Positions 7,425-16,139 of a stretch of 38,821 bases of DNA are shown in pieces. Position numbers and translations under genes: made by a program. The number at the start of each line of letters is the position of its first letter. The stretch's first letter is position 1. Where the stretch lies: the NCBI GenBank assembly GCA_022649055.1, contig JALCNL010000012.1, positions 1-38,821 of the forward strand, written 5' to 3'. The notes beneath the pieces are model-generated. The model was not told the DNA's origin. It ran no database searches and saw only the letters and a list, made by a program, of their open reading frames with translations. This DNA comes from Megasphaera sp. (lineage in GTDB: Bacteria; Bacillota; Negativicutes; Veillonellales; Megasphaeraceae).

Positions 7425-9500
7425 TTATTCTTCTTTACTAGTTATATAGTCAGAAATAATTTCATCTGTCGTTTTCTTTGGAACTTCTTCATAATCAAAA
7501 AACACCATGTTAAAGGTTCCTTTACCTTGTGTCATGGAACGCAATGCGGTGACATATCCTTTCATCTCTGAAAGCGGTACTTGGGCTTTGACAACAATAA
7601 TACCTTCCCGGTTGCGATGATGCTCCATTCCGAGAATTCGACCTCTTCTACCGCTGAAATCTCCCATGACATCCCCCATATACTCTTCCGGAATAACGAC
7701 ATCAACAGTATAGATAGGTTCTAAAAGAACTGGCTTTGCTTCAGGAACCGCTTTTTTCAAAGCAATAGAAGCCGCTACTTTAAACGCCATTTCTGATGAA
7801 TCTACTGGATGGTATGAACCGTCGGTAAGTGTCACTTTAACATTAATCATCGGATACCCTGCAATAAGTCCCTTCTGCAGCGTTTCTTTGACTCCTTTTT
7901 CAACAGCCGGGATATACTGTTTGGGAACAGCACCACCAAAAACAGCATCGACAAATTCAAATTCGTTACCGTCTGTAAGTGGTTCGATTTTTAAGAATAC
8001 ATGTCCAAACTGACCATGTCCACCGCTTTGTTTTTTATGTTTCCCTTCCATGGTAATACTTCCCCGAATCGTTTCACGATACGGAATATATACATCTTGC
8101 AAAATAGCTGTGACACCATATTTTCGTTCCATTTTATTAATGATGTGGTCGAGATGCACGTCTCCCATACAGCGCACAAGGAGCTGTCGTCCTTCGGGAT
8201 CTTTTTCCACTTGGCAAGTTGGGTCCTCTTCGCTGATGCGAGATAATGCCGACATTAGTTTTTCATCTTCCCCTTTCTTTTCCGGAACCATGGCAATCGT
8301 GTGAAGCGGTGCAGGAAAACGGACAGAATCGTATTCGACAGGGAATTCAGCGGCCGCAAACGTATCTCCTGTCCTAGCATTGGATAACTTAGGAATAACA
8401 ATAATATCACCCGCAACTGCTTTTGCTAAAGGCAACTGTTTTTTACCAATCAGAGTAAACATCTTGCCAAACTTTTCCTCCTTGTCCTGTGTTACATTAT
8501 ATAGTTTATCTCCTTCCTTGAGTTCTCCGGAGAAAATGCGAATATAACTTAATTTTCCAGAAAAAGGATCGATAAGAGTTTTAAAAACAAATCCTGTAAA
8601 CGGTTTATTGGGATATACCATGACCGGTTCTCCGGTTTTTTTATCGGTCCCCATCATAATTTTTTGTGAAGCATCCGGCATATATCGTATGAGGCGTCCC
8701 AGTAATTCCGCCGTACCAATATGACGTATCGCACTGCCGCACATAACCGGGCAAACACGACCGGTTAACATCCCCTGCCGCAACCCATGCCGCAATTCTT
8801 CCAGTGTCAATTCTTCGCCTTCAAGATATTTTTCCAACAAACTATCGTCACCTTCAGCAGCGGCTTCCATACACATTTCACGAACTTCCCGAGCCTTGGA
8901 CATATATTCGGGCGGAACTTTAATTTCTTCCTGCTTCCCGTTTTTCCATTCCCACGCAATCATTTTGCAAACATCGATGATCCCACGAAAATCCGTTCCT
9001 TCTCCTATAGGAATCTGCAGTGGCATAATGGATTTACCAAATGCTGCCCGCATTTTTTCCAAGGTATCAAAAAAATTGGCTTTTTCCGCATCCATTTTAT
9101 TGATATAAACCATCCGCGGCAATTGTAACTCTACCCCATAATCCCAAGCACGTTCCGTATCTATTTCCACACCTGATTCGGCAGATACAACCAACAGAAT
9201 TCCATCACTGGCACGCAAGGCCGCTCGAACTTCTCCGCAAAATTCCGAATATCCAGGAGTATCAAGGAAATTCAATTTGTACCCTTCCCATTCACAAGGT
9301 GCAATTCCGAGTTGAATAGTAACATTACGTTTAATTTCTTCCGGTTCAAAATCCATAATATGCTTATTATCTTGCCCTGTACCGACGGCATCGATAGCAC
9401 CACAAACGAATAACAAGGACTCCACGACGGCAGTTTTTCCAGCACCGTCGTGGCTAAGCACAGCTACGTTGCGAATCTTATCACTAGCATACTCTTTCAT
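7425..9500 (-). CDS. EF-G-like translational GTPase (FusA2 type)
   Basis: This 691-residue protein has the full elongation factor G domain order: GTPase domain (1-270), beta-barrel, domains III, IV and V. The P-loop is SHDGAGKT (16-23) instead of the AHVDAGKT of ordinary EF-G. DTPG (80-83) and NKMD (134-137) complete the GTP site. This variant P-loop marks the second EF-G-like branch found beside true FusA in many Firmicutes and Thermus. Its cellular role is not settled. The start is taken at the ATG at 9500, because an upstream GTG at 9524 would translate through its AGGAGG site. The gene is not in a ribosomal str operon, which also argues against the housekeeping copy. Confidence 0.88.
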   Translation of the reverse strand: MKEYASDKIRNVAVLSHDGAGKTAVVESLLFVCGAIDAVGTGQDNKHIMDFEPEEIKRNVTIQLGIAPCEWEGYKLNFLDTPGYSEFCGEVRAALRASDGILLVVSAESGVEIDTERAWDYGVELQLPRMVYINKMDAEKANFFDTLEKMRAAFGKSIMPLQIPIGEGTDFRGIIDVCKMIAWEWKNGKQEEIKVPPEYMSKAREVREMCMEAAAEGDDSLLEKYLEGEELTLEELRHGLRQGMLTGRVCPVMCGSAIRHIGTAELLGRLIRYMPDASQKIMMGTDKKTGEPVMVYPNKPFTGFVFKTLIDPFSGKLSYIRIFSGELKEGDKLYNVTQDKEEKFGKMFTLIGKKQLPLAKAVAGDIIVIPKLSNARTGDTFAAAEFPVEYDSVRFPAPLHTIAMVPEKKGEDEKLMSALSRISEEDPTCQVEKDPEGRQLLVRCMGDVHLDHIINKMERKYGVTAILQDVYIPYRETIRGSITMEGKHKKQSGGHGQFGHVFLKIEPLTDGNEFEFVDAVFGGAVPKQYIPAVEKGVKETLQKGLIAGYPMINVKVTLTDGSYHPVDSSEMAFKVAASIALKKAVPEAKPVLLEPIYTVDVVIPEEYMGDVMGDFSGRRGRILGMEHHRNREGIIVVKAQVPLSEMKGYVTALRSMTQGKGTFNMVFFDYEEVPKKTTDEIISDYITSKEE

Positions 9501-9615
9501 AAACAATCGCCTCCTATGAATCACGTTAATTAAACATATTCGCGATGTTATGAGGATAATCCTTTTTTATAAGTGAGTTTTTATAATTTTATCTATGATA
9601 GTTAGTAATATCGTG

Positions 9616-10083
9616 CTATGTATTGATATCTGAGAGAAAATTAAAAGAACTAAGCCGGCGTAATGAATCCATAAAACAAGGCATATCCGAACGAAGAGAA
9701 CCAAAATATGCTGCATCAATGGCTTCGATCAGCGGCAGTCCTTGATTCACTTTTTTCAAACCGGCCTCTAATATGAAAATCATTTTTGCCCGCGTATCTT
9801 GGGAATTCTGCTTCCGTTGTATATATTTTTTCTTCTCAAGTAATCTTATTATCTGGGATGTCGTCATTACATCAATAGAAGCATAATCCGCCACCATTTT
9901 CTGCGTTGGATTGCGCCCCTCGTGTTGTAAATACGCAACAACGGTTAATATAACAAATTGAGGATGTGTCAGATTAATAAGACGCAGCGTTTTTTGTATT
10001 TGAGTATGCCAGTTATTATATGCTCTGATAAATAGAAACCCGGGACTTTCAAAAGAATCGTTTTCAAATTGAGAGTTAAACAT
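9616..10083 (-). CDS. MarR family transcriptional regulator
   Basis: This 155-residue winged-helix regulator has the typical layout: a dimerisation helix at the N-terminus, a recognition part around residues 60-90 (MVADYASIDVMTTSQIIRLLEK), and a basic wing (KYIQRKQNSQDTRAK). MarR proteins are dimeric repressors relieved by small ligands. The start codon follows the stop of the SRPBCC gene directly, so the two are translationally coupled. A 30-bp palindrome over the shared promoter at 10539-10568 is the obvious operator, suggesting autorepression. The ligand is unknown. Confidence 0.88.
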   Translation of the reverse strand: MFNSQFENDSFESPGFLFIRAYNNWHTQIQKTLRLINLTHPQFVILTVVAYLQHEGRNPTQKMVADYASIDVMTTSQIIRLLEKKKYIQRKQNSQDTRAKMIFILEAGLKKVNQGLPLIEAIDAAYFGSLRSDMPCFMDSLRRLSSFNFLSDINT

Positions 10084-10509
10084 TTATTTTTCAACAGCTT
10101 TCTTTATAGTTAATACCGCCTGTGGCGTATCTGAAAATACTTGAACCAGAAATTGAATATCTTCGTCTGTCATTTCACCGTGTTCCTTCTCAAGTCTTAC
10201 GCTGATTTTCACGGTTGTCTCATTATTTATTTCATTAAATTCGTGTCCAAAGCAAATCGAAATCCCCATTCCGGGAATTTCGCTTTTATCCCAATATTCC
10301 TTATAAGGTATAACCGTCGTAAGAGTATACGGCATCTCCAGCTGTCCCTGCAATTTCATCCTGCCGGAAGTTCCTGTTGAAAAATTTCCTTGCAGTATCA
10401 TATATTCCAAATCAGTTTCCCATTGACGGCGTTTATTAAAATCAACATACATTTCCCAAATTTCTTTTGCAGTTGCATGCACTTTTGTTTGAAATGTTAA
10501 TTCTGTCAT
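10084..10509 (-). CDS. SRPBCC (START/polyketide-cyclase-like) family protein
   Basis: This 141-residue protein has an SRPBCC helix-grip fold, seen from the N-terminal strand and helix (FQTKVHATAKEIWEMYVDFNKRRQWE) and the alternating strands after it. The fold binds hydrophobic small molecules; some members are cyclases, others only bind or sense. It is the first gene of a two-gene operon with a MarR regulator. That arrangement suggests its substrate or inducer is a lipophilic compound, perhaps a toxic one (inference). Good AAGGAGG site before the ATG. No catalytic residues can be assigned. Confidence 0.75.
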   Translation of the reverse strand: MTELTFQTKVHATAKEIWEMYVDFNKRRQWETDLEYMILQGNFSTGTSGRMKLQGQLEMPYTLTTVIPYKEYWDKSEIPGMGISICFGHEFNEINNETTVKISVRLEKEHGEMTDEDIQFLVQVFSDTPQAVLTIKKAVEK

Positions 10510-10538
10510 TGAATTTTCCTCCTTTTATATTATACGTG

Positions 10539-10568
10539 CTTATATTATATGTATACTTATAATATAAG
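10539..10568. promoter_or_regulatory. 30-bp palindrome, probable MarR operator
   Basis: The arms CTTATATTATA and TATAATATAAG flank a central ATGTATAC-type core. The palindrome covers the -10 hexamer and the end of the -35 hexamer of the SRPBCC/MarR promoter, the usual place for an autorepressor site. Confidence 0.7.
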
Positions 10569-10572
10569 TCAA
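10544..10572 (-). promoter_or_regulatory. Promoter of the SRPBCC/MarR operon
   Basis: On the minus strand there is a TTGACT (10567-10572), a 17-bp spacer and a perfect TATAAT (10544-10549). It lies about 35 bp upstream of the ATG. Confidence 0.8.
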
Positions 10573-10583
10573 TGCTTTTTTTA

Positions 10584-10625
10584 AAAAATCTCCCACTGCA
10601 ACACGATAGCAGTAGGAGATTTTTA
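10584..10625 (-). terminator. Terminator of the M20 amidohydrolase gene
   Basis: On the minus strand the stem AAATCTCCTACTGC/GCAGTGGGAGATTT has one G-T pair. It is followed by a T run. Confidence 0.8.
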
Positions 10626-10656
10626 CTCTTAACTATTTAAAATATGCATATATACG

Positions 10657-11847
10657 CTACTTTTGTTTAAGTGCCGATAATGCCAATGCCGACAGTAGTT
10701 CTACGCCTATAGGCAAACTGTTTTCGTCCACGGAAAAACACGCATTATGAAGAGGATAGATTTCAGCATCTTCAGCAGTGACTCCCAGCCAAAGAAAAGC
10801 ACCGGTACAAACCTTTAAATATCCAGAAAAATCTTCCGCCGTCATGGCCGGTTCAGGTACATCTACCAAAGCCTTTTCCCCGAATCTATCAGTCACTACC
10901 TTGGCCGCTAATGCAGCCTGTGCAGTACTGTTGACAACGGCATCATATCCGCGGTCATACTGAAGGCGGCTGGTTGTCCCAAAAGCAGCATCAATACCTT
11001 CCAGTATTTTCTTTAAATGCATTTCAACCGCATCTTGTGTCTCCTTATGATACGTACGACAAGTTCCCTCAATATCTACCGTGTCAGCAACAATATTGTA
11101 CCGACTGCCGCCGGTAATTTTCCCAAAAGTAAGGACCGCCGGATGAAGCGGGTTAATTTGCCTGCTTATGATATTCTGTACCGCAGTAATACACTGTCCG
11201 GCTGCAGCAATAGCATCAATCCCTCTATGCGGCATGGCAGCATGACTGGGTTTTCCTACAATCTGTATACTGACGCGATCTGACGCCGCCATCACCGGGC
11301 CCGTACGAACCCCTATTTCACCCGTACGCAAGGTCGGCCAGACATGAAGACCGTAAATAGCATCCACATCATCTAAAAATCCTGACGCAACAATATTTTT
11401 AGCACCACCATCTGGAGATTTTTCTTCAGCCGGTTGAAAAATAAATTTTATTGTACCATCGAATTGATTCCGCATATCATGCAAAACATGAACAGCACCT
11501 AACAACATTGCCGTATGTGCATCATGTCCACATGCATGCATCTTCCCCGGATGTCGTGACGCAAAAGAAAGTCCCGTTTTTTCTTCAATCGACAACGCAT
11601 CCATGTCGGCCCGCAGCGCTATTGTCCTTCCCGGATTGCTGCCATGCAAAACAACGAGAACACCGTTACCGCCAGTTGTCGGAGACGTCACTTCCACGTG
11701 TAGTCCCTGCAATTCAGAGACTACTAATGCTGCCGTTTTGACTTCTTCTCCTGACAACTCCGGCATTTCATGAATCTTTCGCCGCCATGTTCTTACGCAG
11801 TCTGTATATGCCTTTACAAGATCCCTCAATTTATCTTCTCCTGCCAT
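10657..11847 (-). CDS. M20 family amidohydrolase (N-acyl-amino-acid/hippurate hydrolase type)
   Basis: This 396-residue metallohydrolase of peptidase family M20D removes acyl groups from N-acylated amino acids or related amides. The metal-binding stretch MHACGHDAHT (103-112) supplies C106 and H108. QPAEE (138-142) gives the catalytic glutamate pair, and YGLHVWP and PLHNACF supply the remaining histidines. A lid/dimerisation domain separates the two halves. The ATG is close behind GAGGG. An alternative TTG seven codons in has a better-spaced AGGAG, so the exact start is uncertain. It is divergent from the M18 aminopeptidase gene, which suggests shared peptide or amino-acid salvage, though only by position. 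Confidence 0.87.
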   Translation of the reverse strand: MAGEDKLRDLVKAYTDCVRTWRRKIHEMPELSGEEVKTAALVVSELQGLHVEVTSPTTGGNGVLVVLHGSNPGRTIALRADMDALSIEEKTGLSFASRHPGKMHACGHDAHTAMLLGAVHVLHDMRNQFDGTIKFIFQPAEEKSPDGGAKNIVASGFLDDVDAIYGLHVWPTLRTGEIGVRTGPVMAASDRVSIQIVGKPSHAAMPHRGIDAIAAAGQCITAVQNIISRQINPLHPAVLTFGKITGGSRYNIVADTVDIEGTCRTYHKETQDAVEMHLKKILEGIDAAFGTTSRLQYDRGYDAVVNSTAQAALAAKVVTDRFGEKALVDVPEPAMTAEDFSGYLKVCTGAFLWLGVTAEDAEIYPLHNACFSVDENSLPIGVELLSALALSALKQK

Positions 11848-11887
11848 TTTCCCTCGTTTTCCCCTTCCATTTTTACTAAAACAGATT

Positions 11888-11917
11888 ATAATACTATTAT
11901 AAACATATAAATATCAA
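11888..11917 (-). promoter_or_regulatory. Probable promoter of the M20 amidohydrolase gene
   Basis: On the minus strand there is a TTGATA (11912-11917), an 18-bp spacer and a TATTAT (11888-11893). It lies in the divergent gap. Confidence 0.55.
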
Positions 11918-11957
11918 TTTAATGTTGTTTCTCATTATATCATAGGGAGTGTTATCA

Positions 11958-13325
11958 ATGAAAGCATATGACATGGAAAACAGTGCTTGGGCACGATTTT
12001 CTGAAGAAGAACGTATAGAGGTAGAGGAATACAATAAAACCTACAAAGAATTCCTTGATACCGCCAGAACGGAACGTCTTGCGGTAAAGGAAATTATACG
12101 TCAGGCGGAAGCCGCCGGTTTTCGGTCTATAGAGGATGTTGCTTCGCTGGTTCCTGGCGACAAAATTTACTGGAATCAAAAAGGAAAATCAGCTATTCTT
12201 GCAGTTATCGGTGAAAATCCGCTACCTGCAGGCTTAAAGATTGTCGGATCACATATTGATTCTCCCCGCCTTGATTTAAAAGCAGCCCCCGTTGTCGAAA
12301 ACAAAAAAATAGTATATCTAAAAACCCATTATTACGGCGGTATTCGGAAATACCAATGGGTCTGCATGCCACTAAGTCTCATTGGTGTTGTTTATACAAC
12401 TGCAGGAGAAAAAATAGATATAGCGCTGGGCGAAAATCCAAATGATCCTGTTTTATTTATTAATGATTTACTTCCCCATTTGGCAAAAGATCAAAGTGAA
12501 AAAAAACTCAGCGAAGCTATTCAGGGCGAAATGCTTATGCCCATACTTGGTTGCAACAGCACAGAAGAAAAAACAAAACCGGTTATCCTAACTTTATTAA
12601 AAGAAAAATACGGAATTGAAGAGGAGGACTTTGCTAGCGCTGAATTAGAAATTGTTCCTACTCAAAAAAGCCGTGATGCCGGCCTCGATCGATCAATGAT
12701 CATGTCTTACGGCCATGATGATCGTGTCTGCTCATACGCCAGCCTTACTGCAATCCTTAATGCGGAAAAAGGATCACACACACAAGTATCACTTTTTACA
12801 GACAAAGAAGAAATCGGTTCCGTTGGTAACACCGGCGTCCAATCTTCATTTTTCCTAGATTTTTTAGCAGAAGTACTTGCTTTGCAAGGGCATACAGATG
12901 ATCTTGCACTGCGGCGTACATTGAGACATAGTGAAGTTCTTTCCGCTGATGTCAGCGCTGCTCTTGATCCTATATTTGCCGATGCCTATGAAGAAGCAAA
13001 CTCAGCTAAACTTGGCTATGGCATATGTATCTGCAAATATACCGGAGCTCGCGGTAAATCGGGAAGCAATGATGCGAATGCCGAATTTGTGTCAAAAATC
13101 CGGCAGACATTCAATGCGGCCAATGTTCCTTGGCAAACTGGTGAATTAGGCAAAGTAGATCAAGGAGGTGGCGGTACCATCGCTTATATTATGGCTGATT
13201 GGGGTTGTGAAGTTGTCGATTGCGGTGTCGCTATGCTGAGCATGCATGCTCCTCTGGAAATTGTAGCCAAAACCGATGCCTATTGTGGTTATTTGGCCTA
13301 TAAGGCATTCTTTGAAAGTAAATAG
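11958..13325 (+). CDS. M18 family zinc aminopeptidase
   Basis: This 455-residue aminopeptidase of family M18 (aminopeptidase I/aspartyl aminopeptidase group) is a cytoplasmic, usually dodecameric enzyme releasing N-terminal residues from peptides. Conserved metal-site blocks are visible: GSHIDSPRLDLK early, SYGHDDRVCSYA in the middle, then DKEEIGSVGN with the catalytic glutamates, and the C-terminal SMHAPLE. The ATG at 11958 follows GGGAG at eight bases and is preferred to the GTG nine bases upstream. The gene is monocistronic and convergent with rpoN across a shared hairpin. Confidence 0.92.
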   Translation: MKAYDMENSAWARFSEEERIEVEEYNKTYKEFLDTARTERLAVKEIIRQAEAAGFRSIEDVASLVPGDKIYWNQKGKSAILAVIGENPLPAGLKIVGSHIDSPRLDLKAAPVVENKKIVYLKTHYYGGIRKYQWVCMPLSLIGVVYTTAGEKIDIALGENPNDPVLFINDLLPHLAKDQSEKKLSEAIQGEMLMPILGCNSTEEKTKPVILTLLKEKYGIEEEDFASAELEIVPTQKSRDAGLDRSMIMSYGHDDRVCSYASLTAILNAEKGSHTQVSLFTDKEEIGSVGNTGVQSSFFLDFLAEVLALQGHTDDLALRRTLRHSEVLSADVSAALDPIFADAYEEANSAKLGYGICICKYTGARGKSGSNDANAEFVSKIRQTFNAANVPWQTGELGKVDQGGGGTIAYIMADWGCEVVDCGVAMLSMHAPLEIVAKTDAYCGYLAYKAFFESK

Positions 13326-13364
13326 GACGACTAAGCCATATTTTATAGCAATTTTATGTATATA

Positions 13365-13398
13365 CAAATACCCTCCGGAAAAATCAGGAGGGTATTTG
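13365..13398. terminator. Bidirectional hairpin between the aminopeptidase gene and rpoN
   Basis: A 12-bp perfect stem CAAATACCCTCC/GGAGGGTATTTG with a ten-base loop sits between two convergent genes. The T-rich tails are weak, but the A/T ends of the stem supply them on both strands. Confidence 0.65.
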
Positions 13399-13434
13399 TA
13401 TGTTACAAGCGCCTTTATTGTCCATCGTACTAAA

Positions 13435-14724
13435 TCATTCATGCATATGACGACGCATATTACTATTGGCAATTCCTAAAATCAATCTGAATTTAGCAAC
13501 AGTCCTCCGGGCAATTAATATATCCTGGCCCTGTAGATATACAGCAATTTGCTGATCCGAATACGGATGTTTAACATCCTCTTCTTTAATAAAACGAGCA
13601 ATTTTCCCCATAATAGCCCGGCTTGAAATATAGTCTGTTTCGTTTTTATCACTAATCCGGCTATACGACTGAGCAAAAAAATCCTGTATAGCATATATTC
13701 TTCGATCAAACAAAACATAACGATCCCGACAAACACGACTGACCGTAGACGTACTAAGCCCGGTTTCTTCCGCTAATTCCTTTTGATTTAACGGACAAAG
13801 TGCTTCCCCTTGCAAAAAAAAACTTTTCTGATGTTGTGTCATCGCCGTTACGACAGCAAAAATCGATCGTCTGCGGTATGCCAATGCTGACTGTAAGTCC
13901 ATAAAAGCCCGCCGTGCTTTATGAATATATTTTTTTGTTTTACGATCTCCCTCTTTTTCGTATGAAGCATATAAATCATCCCGAAAAAATACATCCGGAA
14001 TGTCTTCCAGCATCCGTATCGCCAAATCTCCTTTTTCATCCTTATATATTTCCATATCAGCTCGGACAAATTCTTCTTTTTGTATAATCTGCTGTGCGGG
14101 CTGTAATGATAGTTTTTTTAAAAAATCGCATATACATTTCAATTCTGTGTCAGAAATATTCATTTCTGTCCGCAGCCGTTGCCATTTTCCTTTAAGAAAG
14201 TCTTCGTAATGGTATTGCAGCAATTCCAAGGTATGATCTGGTACCTTTTCACAGCGACGTGTCTGAATTAGTAATGCTTCATTAATGCCAGAAGCTCCAA
14301 TCCCCGGGGGATCCAGTGTTTTCACAACAGCCAGCCCTTGCTCCATCTCAGCTAACGCAATGCCATAATCCATTCCAATACTATCTAAATTATCTGTAAA
14401 AAAACCTTTTTCATCAAGCGAATGAATAACCAATCCCGCCGCCATTTGTATTTTTTTAGGGATAGTAAGGACACGCAGCTGTTTCATAAGCATTTCTTCC
14501 AGCGAATCTTCGCGGCTGTGAATATTATCAATGGGTTTTTCTGCTATATGGGTATTGCTTCGTTTCACATCAGGATAGCGGACATCTAATAGCGGGTTAT
14601 CTGTAATCTGCTCATAGAGAAACTCTGTTAAATCTTGTGTTTGTAATCCCAGTATTTTGATCGTTAAGCTTTGAATCTGCGTCATTTTTGGTTTTAATTG
14701 AAGTTTTAGGGAAATATCAGCCAT
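13435..14724 (-). CDS. rpoN: RNA polymerase sigma-54 factor
   Basis: This 429-residue sigma-54 (SigL) directs RNA polymerase to -24/-12 promoters that need an enhancer-binding ATPase. Region I at the N-terminus is leucine/glutamine rich (LKLQLKPKMTQIQSLTIKIL). The core-binding domain follows, then a helix-turn-helix (ELAEETGLSTSTVSRVCRDR). The RpoN box ARRTVAKFR lies at about 405-413. The family's variable acidic region II is short. The ATG has an AAGG site. It follows the ribosomal rplL cluster on the same strand but behind several hairpins. No clear sigma-54 promoter was found elsewhere in the window by eye. Confidence 0.96.
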   Translation of the reverse strand: MADISLKLQLKPKMTQIQSLTIKILGLQTQDLTEFLYEQITDNPLLDVRYPDVKRSNTHIAEKPIDNIHSREDSLEEMLMKQLRVLTIPKKIQMAAGLVIHSLDEKGFFTDNLDSIGMDYGIALAEMEQGLAVVKTLDPPGIGASGINEALLIQTRRCEKVPDHTLELLQYHYEDFLKGKWQRLRTEMNISDTELKCICDFLKKLSLQPAQQIIQKEEFVRADMEIYKDEKGDLAIRMLEDIPDVFFRDDLYASYEKEGDRKTKKYIHKARRAFMDLQSALAYRRRSIFAVVTAMTQHQKSFFLQGEALCPLNQKELAEETGLSTSTVSRVCRDRYVLFDRRIYAIQDFFAQSYSRISDKNETDYISSRAIMGKIARFIKEEDVKHPYSDQQIAVYLQGQDILIARRTVAKFRLILGIANSNMRRHMHE

Positions 14725-14797
14725 ATCAATGCCTTCTTTTACATACGAGGTATACCTATTACAACATATTTATATTTTCCCATATTTTTCCTATATT

Positions 14798-15005
14798 AGT
14801 CAAATAGGAATTTTAATTATGAATTTTCTACTTACAGAAAAGCTATTGTATATTTTTAAAATACAACAACTTTTCATATGCATTACACAAAAATAATCTA
14901 TATTTTACTAAACAACTCATTTCCCTGCTAATTTAGCATACCGCTTTTTTCTCTCATAAATAGAAAACTTATTTCGACAAAATCTGACCAAGTTTGTTAA
15001 AACAC
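14798..15005. other. AT-rich gap upstream of rpoN
   Basis: No credible reading frame or RNA gene is seen here. A weak rpoN promoter is possible on the minus strand (TTGACT 14798-14803, 18 bp, GAAAAT). The rest is featureless AT-rich sequence. Confidence 0.4.
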
Positions 15006-15018
15006 ACAAAAATAAAAA

Positions 15019-15126
15019 ATGGTTCCAGTAACGAACTTCATACATATCGCCAAAACCATTTTATTGTAAAATAAAATGGAACCATAATAAAAATGAAGTA
15101 AATTACCTCATTTCATCATGGTTCCA
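15019..15126 (-). terminator. Stacked hairpins ending the ribosomal operon
   Basis: Three copies of the same 9-mer occur: ATGGTTCCA at 15118-15126 and 15019-15027, and its complement at 15077-15085. The middle copy can pair with either outer one. A separate perfect 10-bp hairpin (15056-15065 with 15070-15079) lies between them. On the minus strand the last arm is followed by a long T run. Transcription from rplL should stop here before rpoN. Confidence 0.75.
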
Positions 15127-15173
15127 CAAAATAAGCATATCGTATATCAGTTCACTATTTGATATGAAAATTA

Positions 15174-15539
15174 TTATTTCAATTCAACAGTAGCGCCAGC
15201 TTCTTCCAATTTAGCTTTAAGAGCTTCAGCATCCGCTTTAGCAGCACCTTCCTTAACGGCAGCAGGAGCGCCATCAACAAGAGCTTTAGCATCTTTTAAG
15301 CCAAGGCCTGTTACTTCGCGGACAACTTTAATTACACCGATTTTCTTTTCACCGGCTTCTTTAAGAATAACATCAAATTCAGTTTTTTCTTCTTCAGCAG
15401 CAGCAGCGGCCGGAGCAGCAGCAACGGCAACCGGAGCAGCAGCGGACACACCAAATTTTTCTTCCATAGCTTTTACCAATTCAGAAAGTTCTAAAACGGT
15501 CATGTTTTCAATGGCTTGCATGATTTCTTCTTTAGTCAT
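15174..15539 (-). CDS. rplL: 50S ribosomal protein L7/L12
   Basis: This 121-residue stalk protein recruits translational GTPases to the ribosome. It has the N-terminal dimerisation helices, an alanine-rich hinge (about 35-50) and the C-terminal globular domain with the conserved [22 protein letters not shown]-type surface. A strong GGAGG precedes the ATG. It is the last gene of the cluster; rpoB does not follow. Confidence 0.98.
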   Translation of the reverse strand: MTKEEIMQAIENMTVLELSELVKAMEEKFGVSAAAPVAVAAAPAAAAAEEEKTEFDVILKEAGEKKIGVIKVVREVTGLGLKDAKALVDGAPAAVKEGAAKADAEALKAKLEEAGATVELK

Positions 15540-15578
15540 TTTAAAATACCTCCAAGTATCTTTTTTGTGAATTAAAAA

Positions 15579-16136
15579 TTAAGCACTAGCTTGTTCTTCT
15601 TTTTGTTCTCGTACAGCATTAAGCACATATACCATATTGCGTATATTGCCCTGCAGTACATTGACAATGCCGGAAATCGGCGCCTGCATACTGCCAACCA
15701 ATTTTGCAAGAAGTTCTTCGCGACTTGGTAAATCTGCCAACGCATTCACAGCAACACTGTCAATTACCTGTCCATCGACTAAACCTGCTTTGATTTCTAA
15801 AGCCTGCGTCTTGGTTTCTTTGATGAATTCCTTTAAGATTTTTGCTGGAGCAATTGCATCTTCTGTTGAAAACGCCAAGGCTGTCGGACCTTCTAAGTGT
15901 TCACCCAAAGCTTCCAATCCAGATTCATTAGCAGCAATGCGGGTTAAAGTATTTTTAATAACCTTATATTCCACACCACCTGCTAAGAATTTACGGCGAA
16001 GTTTTGTTACCTGTGCCACAGTAAGTCCTGTAAAACCAACAAGGACAGCACCTTTTGATGTTGTCAATTTTTCTTTCATATCGGCAACAACAGCTGCTTT
16101 TTCTGCAGAAACAGGTTTTTTTTCATAATTAGACAT
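15579..16136 (-). CDS. rplJ: 50S ribosomal protein L10
   Basis: This 185-residue stalk base protein holds L7/L12 dimers with its C-terminal helix and binds 23S rRNA with its N-terminal domain. The start is placed at the ATG at 16136 because AGGAGGT lies just upstream. A longer frame from 16226 would run through the regulatory leader. It is followed closely by rplL. Expression is likely autoregulated by the L10-L12 complex through the leader at 16140-16310. Confidence 0.97.
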   Translation of the reverse strand: MSNYEKKPVSAEKAAVVADMKEKLTTSKGAVLVGFTGLTVAQVTKLRRKFLAGGVEYKVIKNTLTRIAANESGLEALGEHLEGPTALAFSTEDAIAPAKILKEFIKETKTQALEIKAGLVDGQVIDSVAVNALADLPSREELLAKLVGSMQAPISGIVNVLQGNIRNMVYVLNAVREQKEEQASA

Positions 16137-16139
16137 TAT

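Noticed and set aside
13435-14724. Sigma-54-dependent (-24/-12) promoters near rpoN or other genes
   Set aside because: No convincing TGGCAC-N5-TTGC pattern was found in the intergenic regions read.
15001-15130. CRISPR-like array from the repeated 9-mers
   Set aside because: The copies alternate in orientation, are few and short, and have no regular spacers; hairpin pairing explains them.
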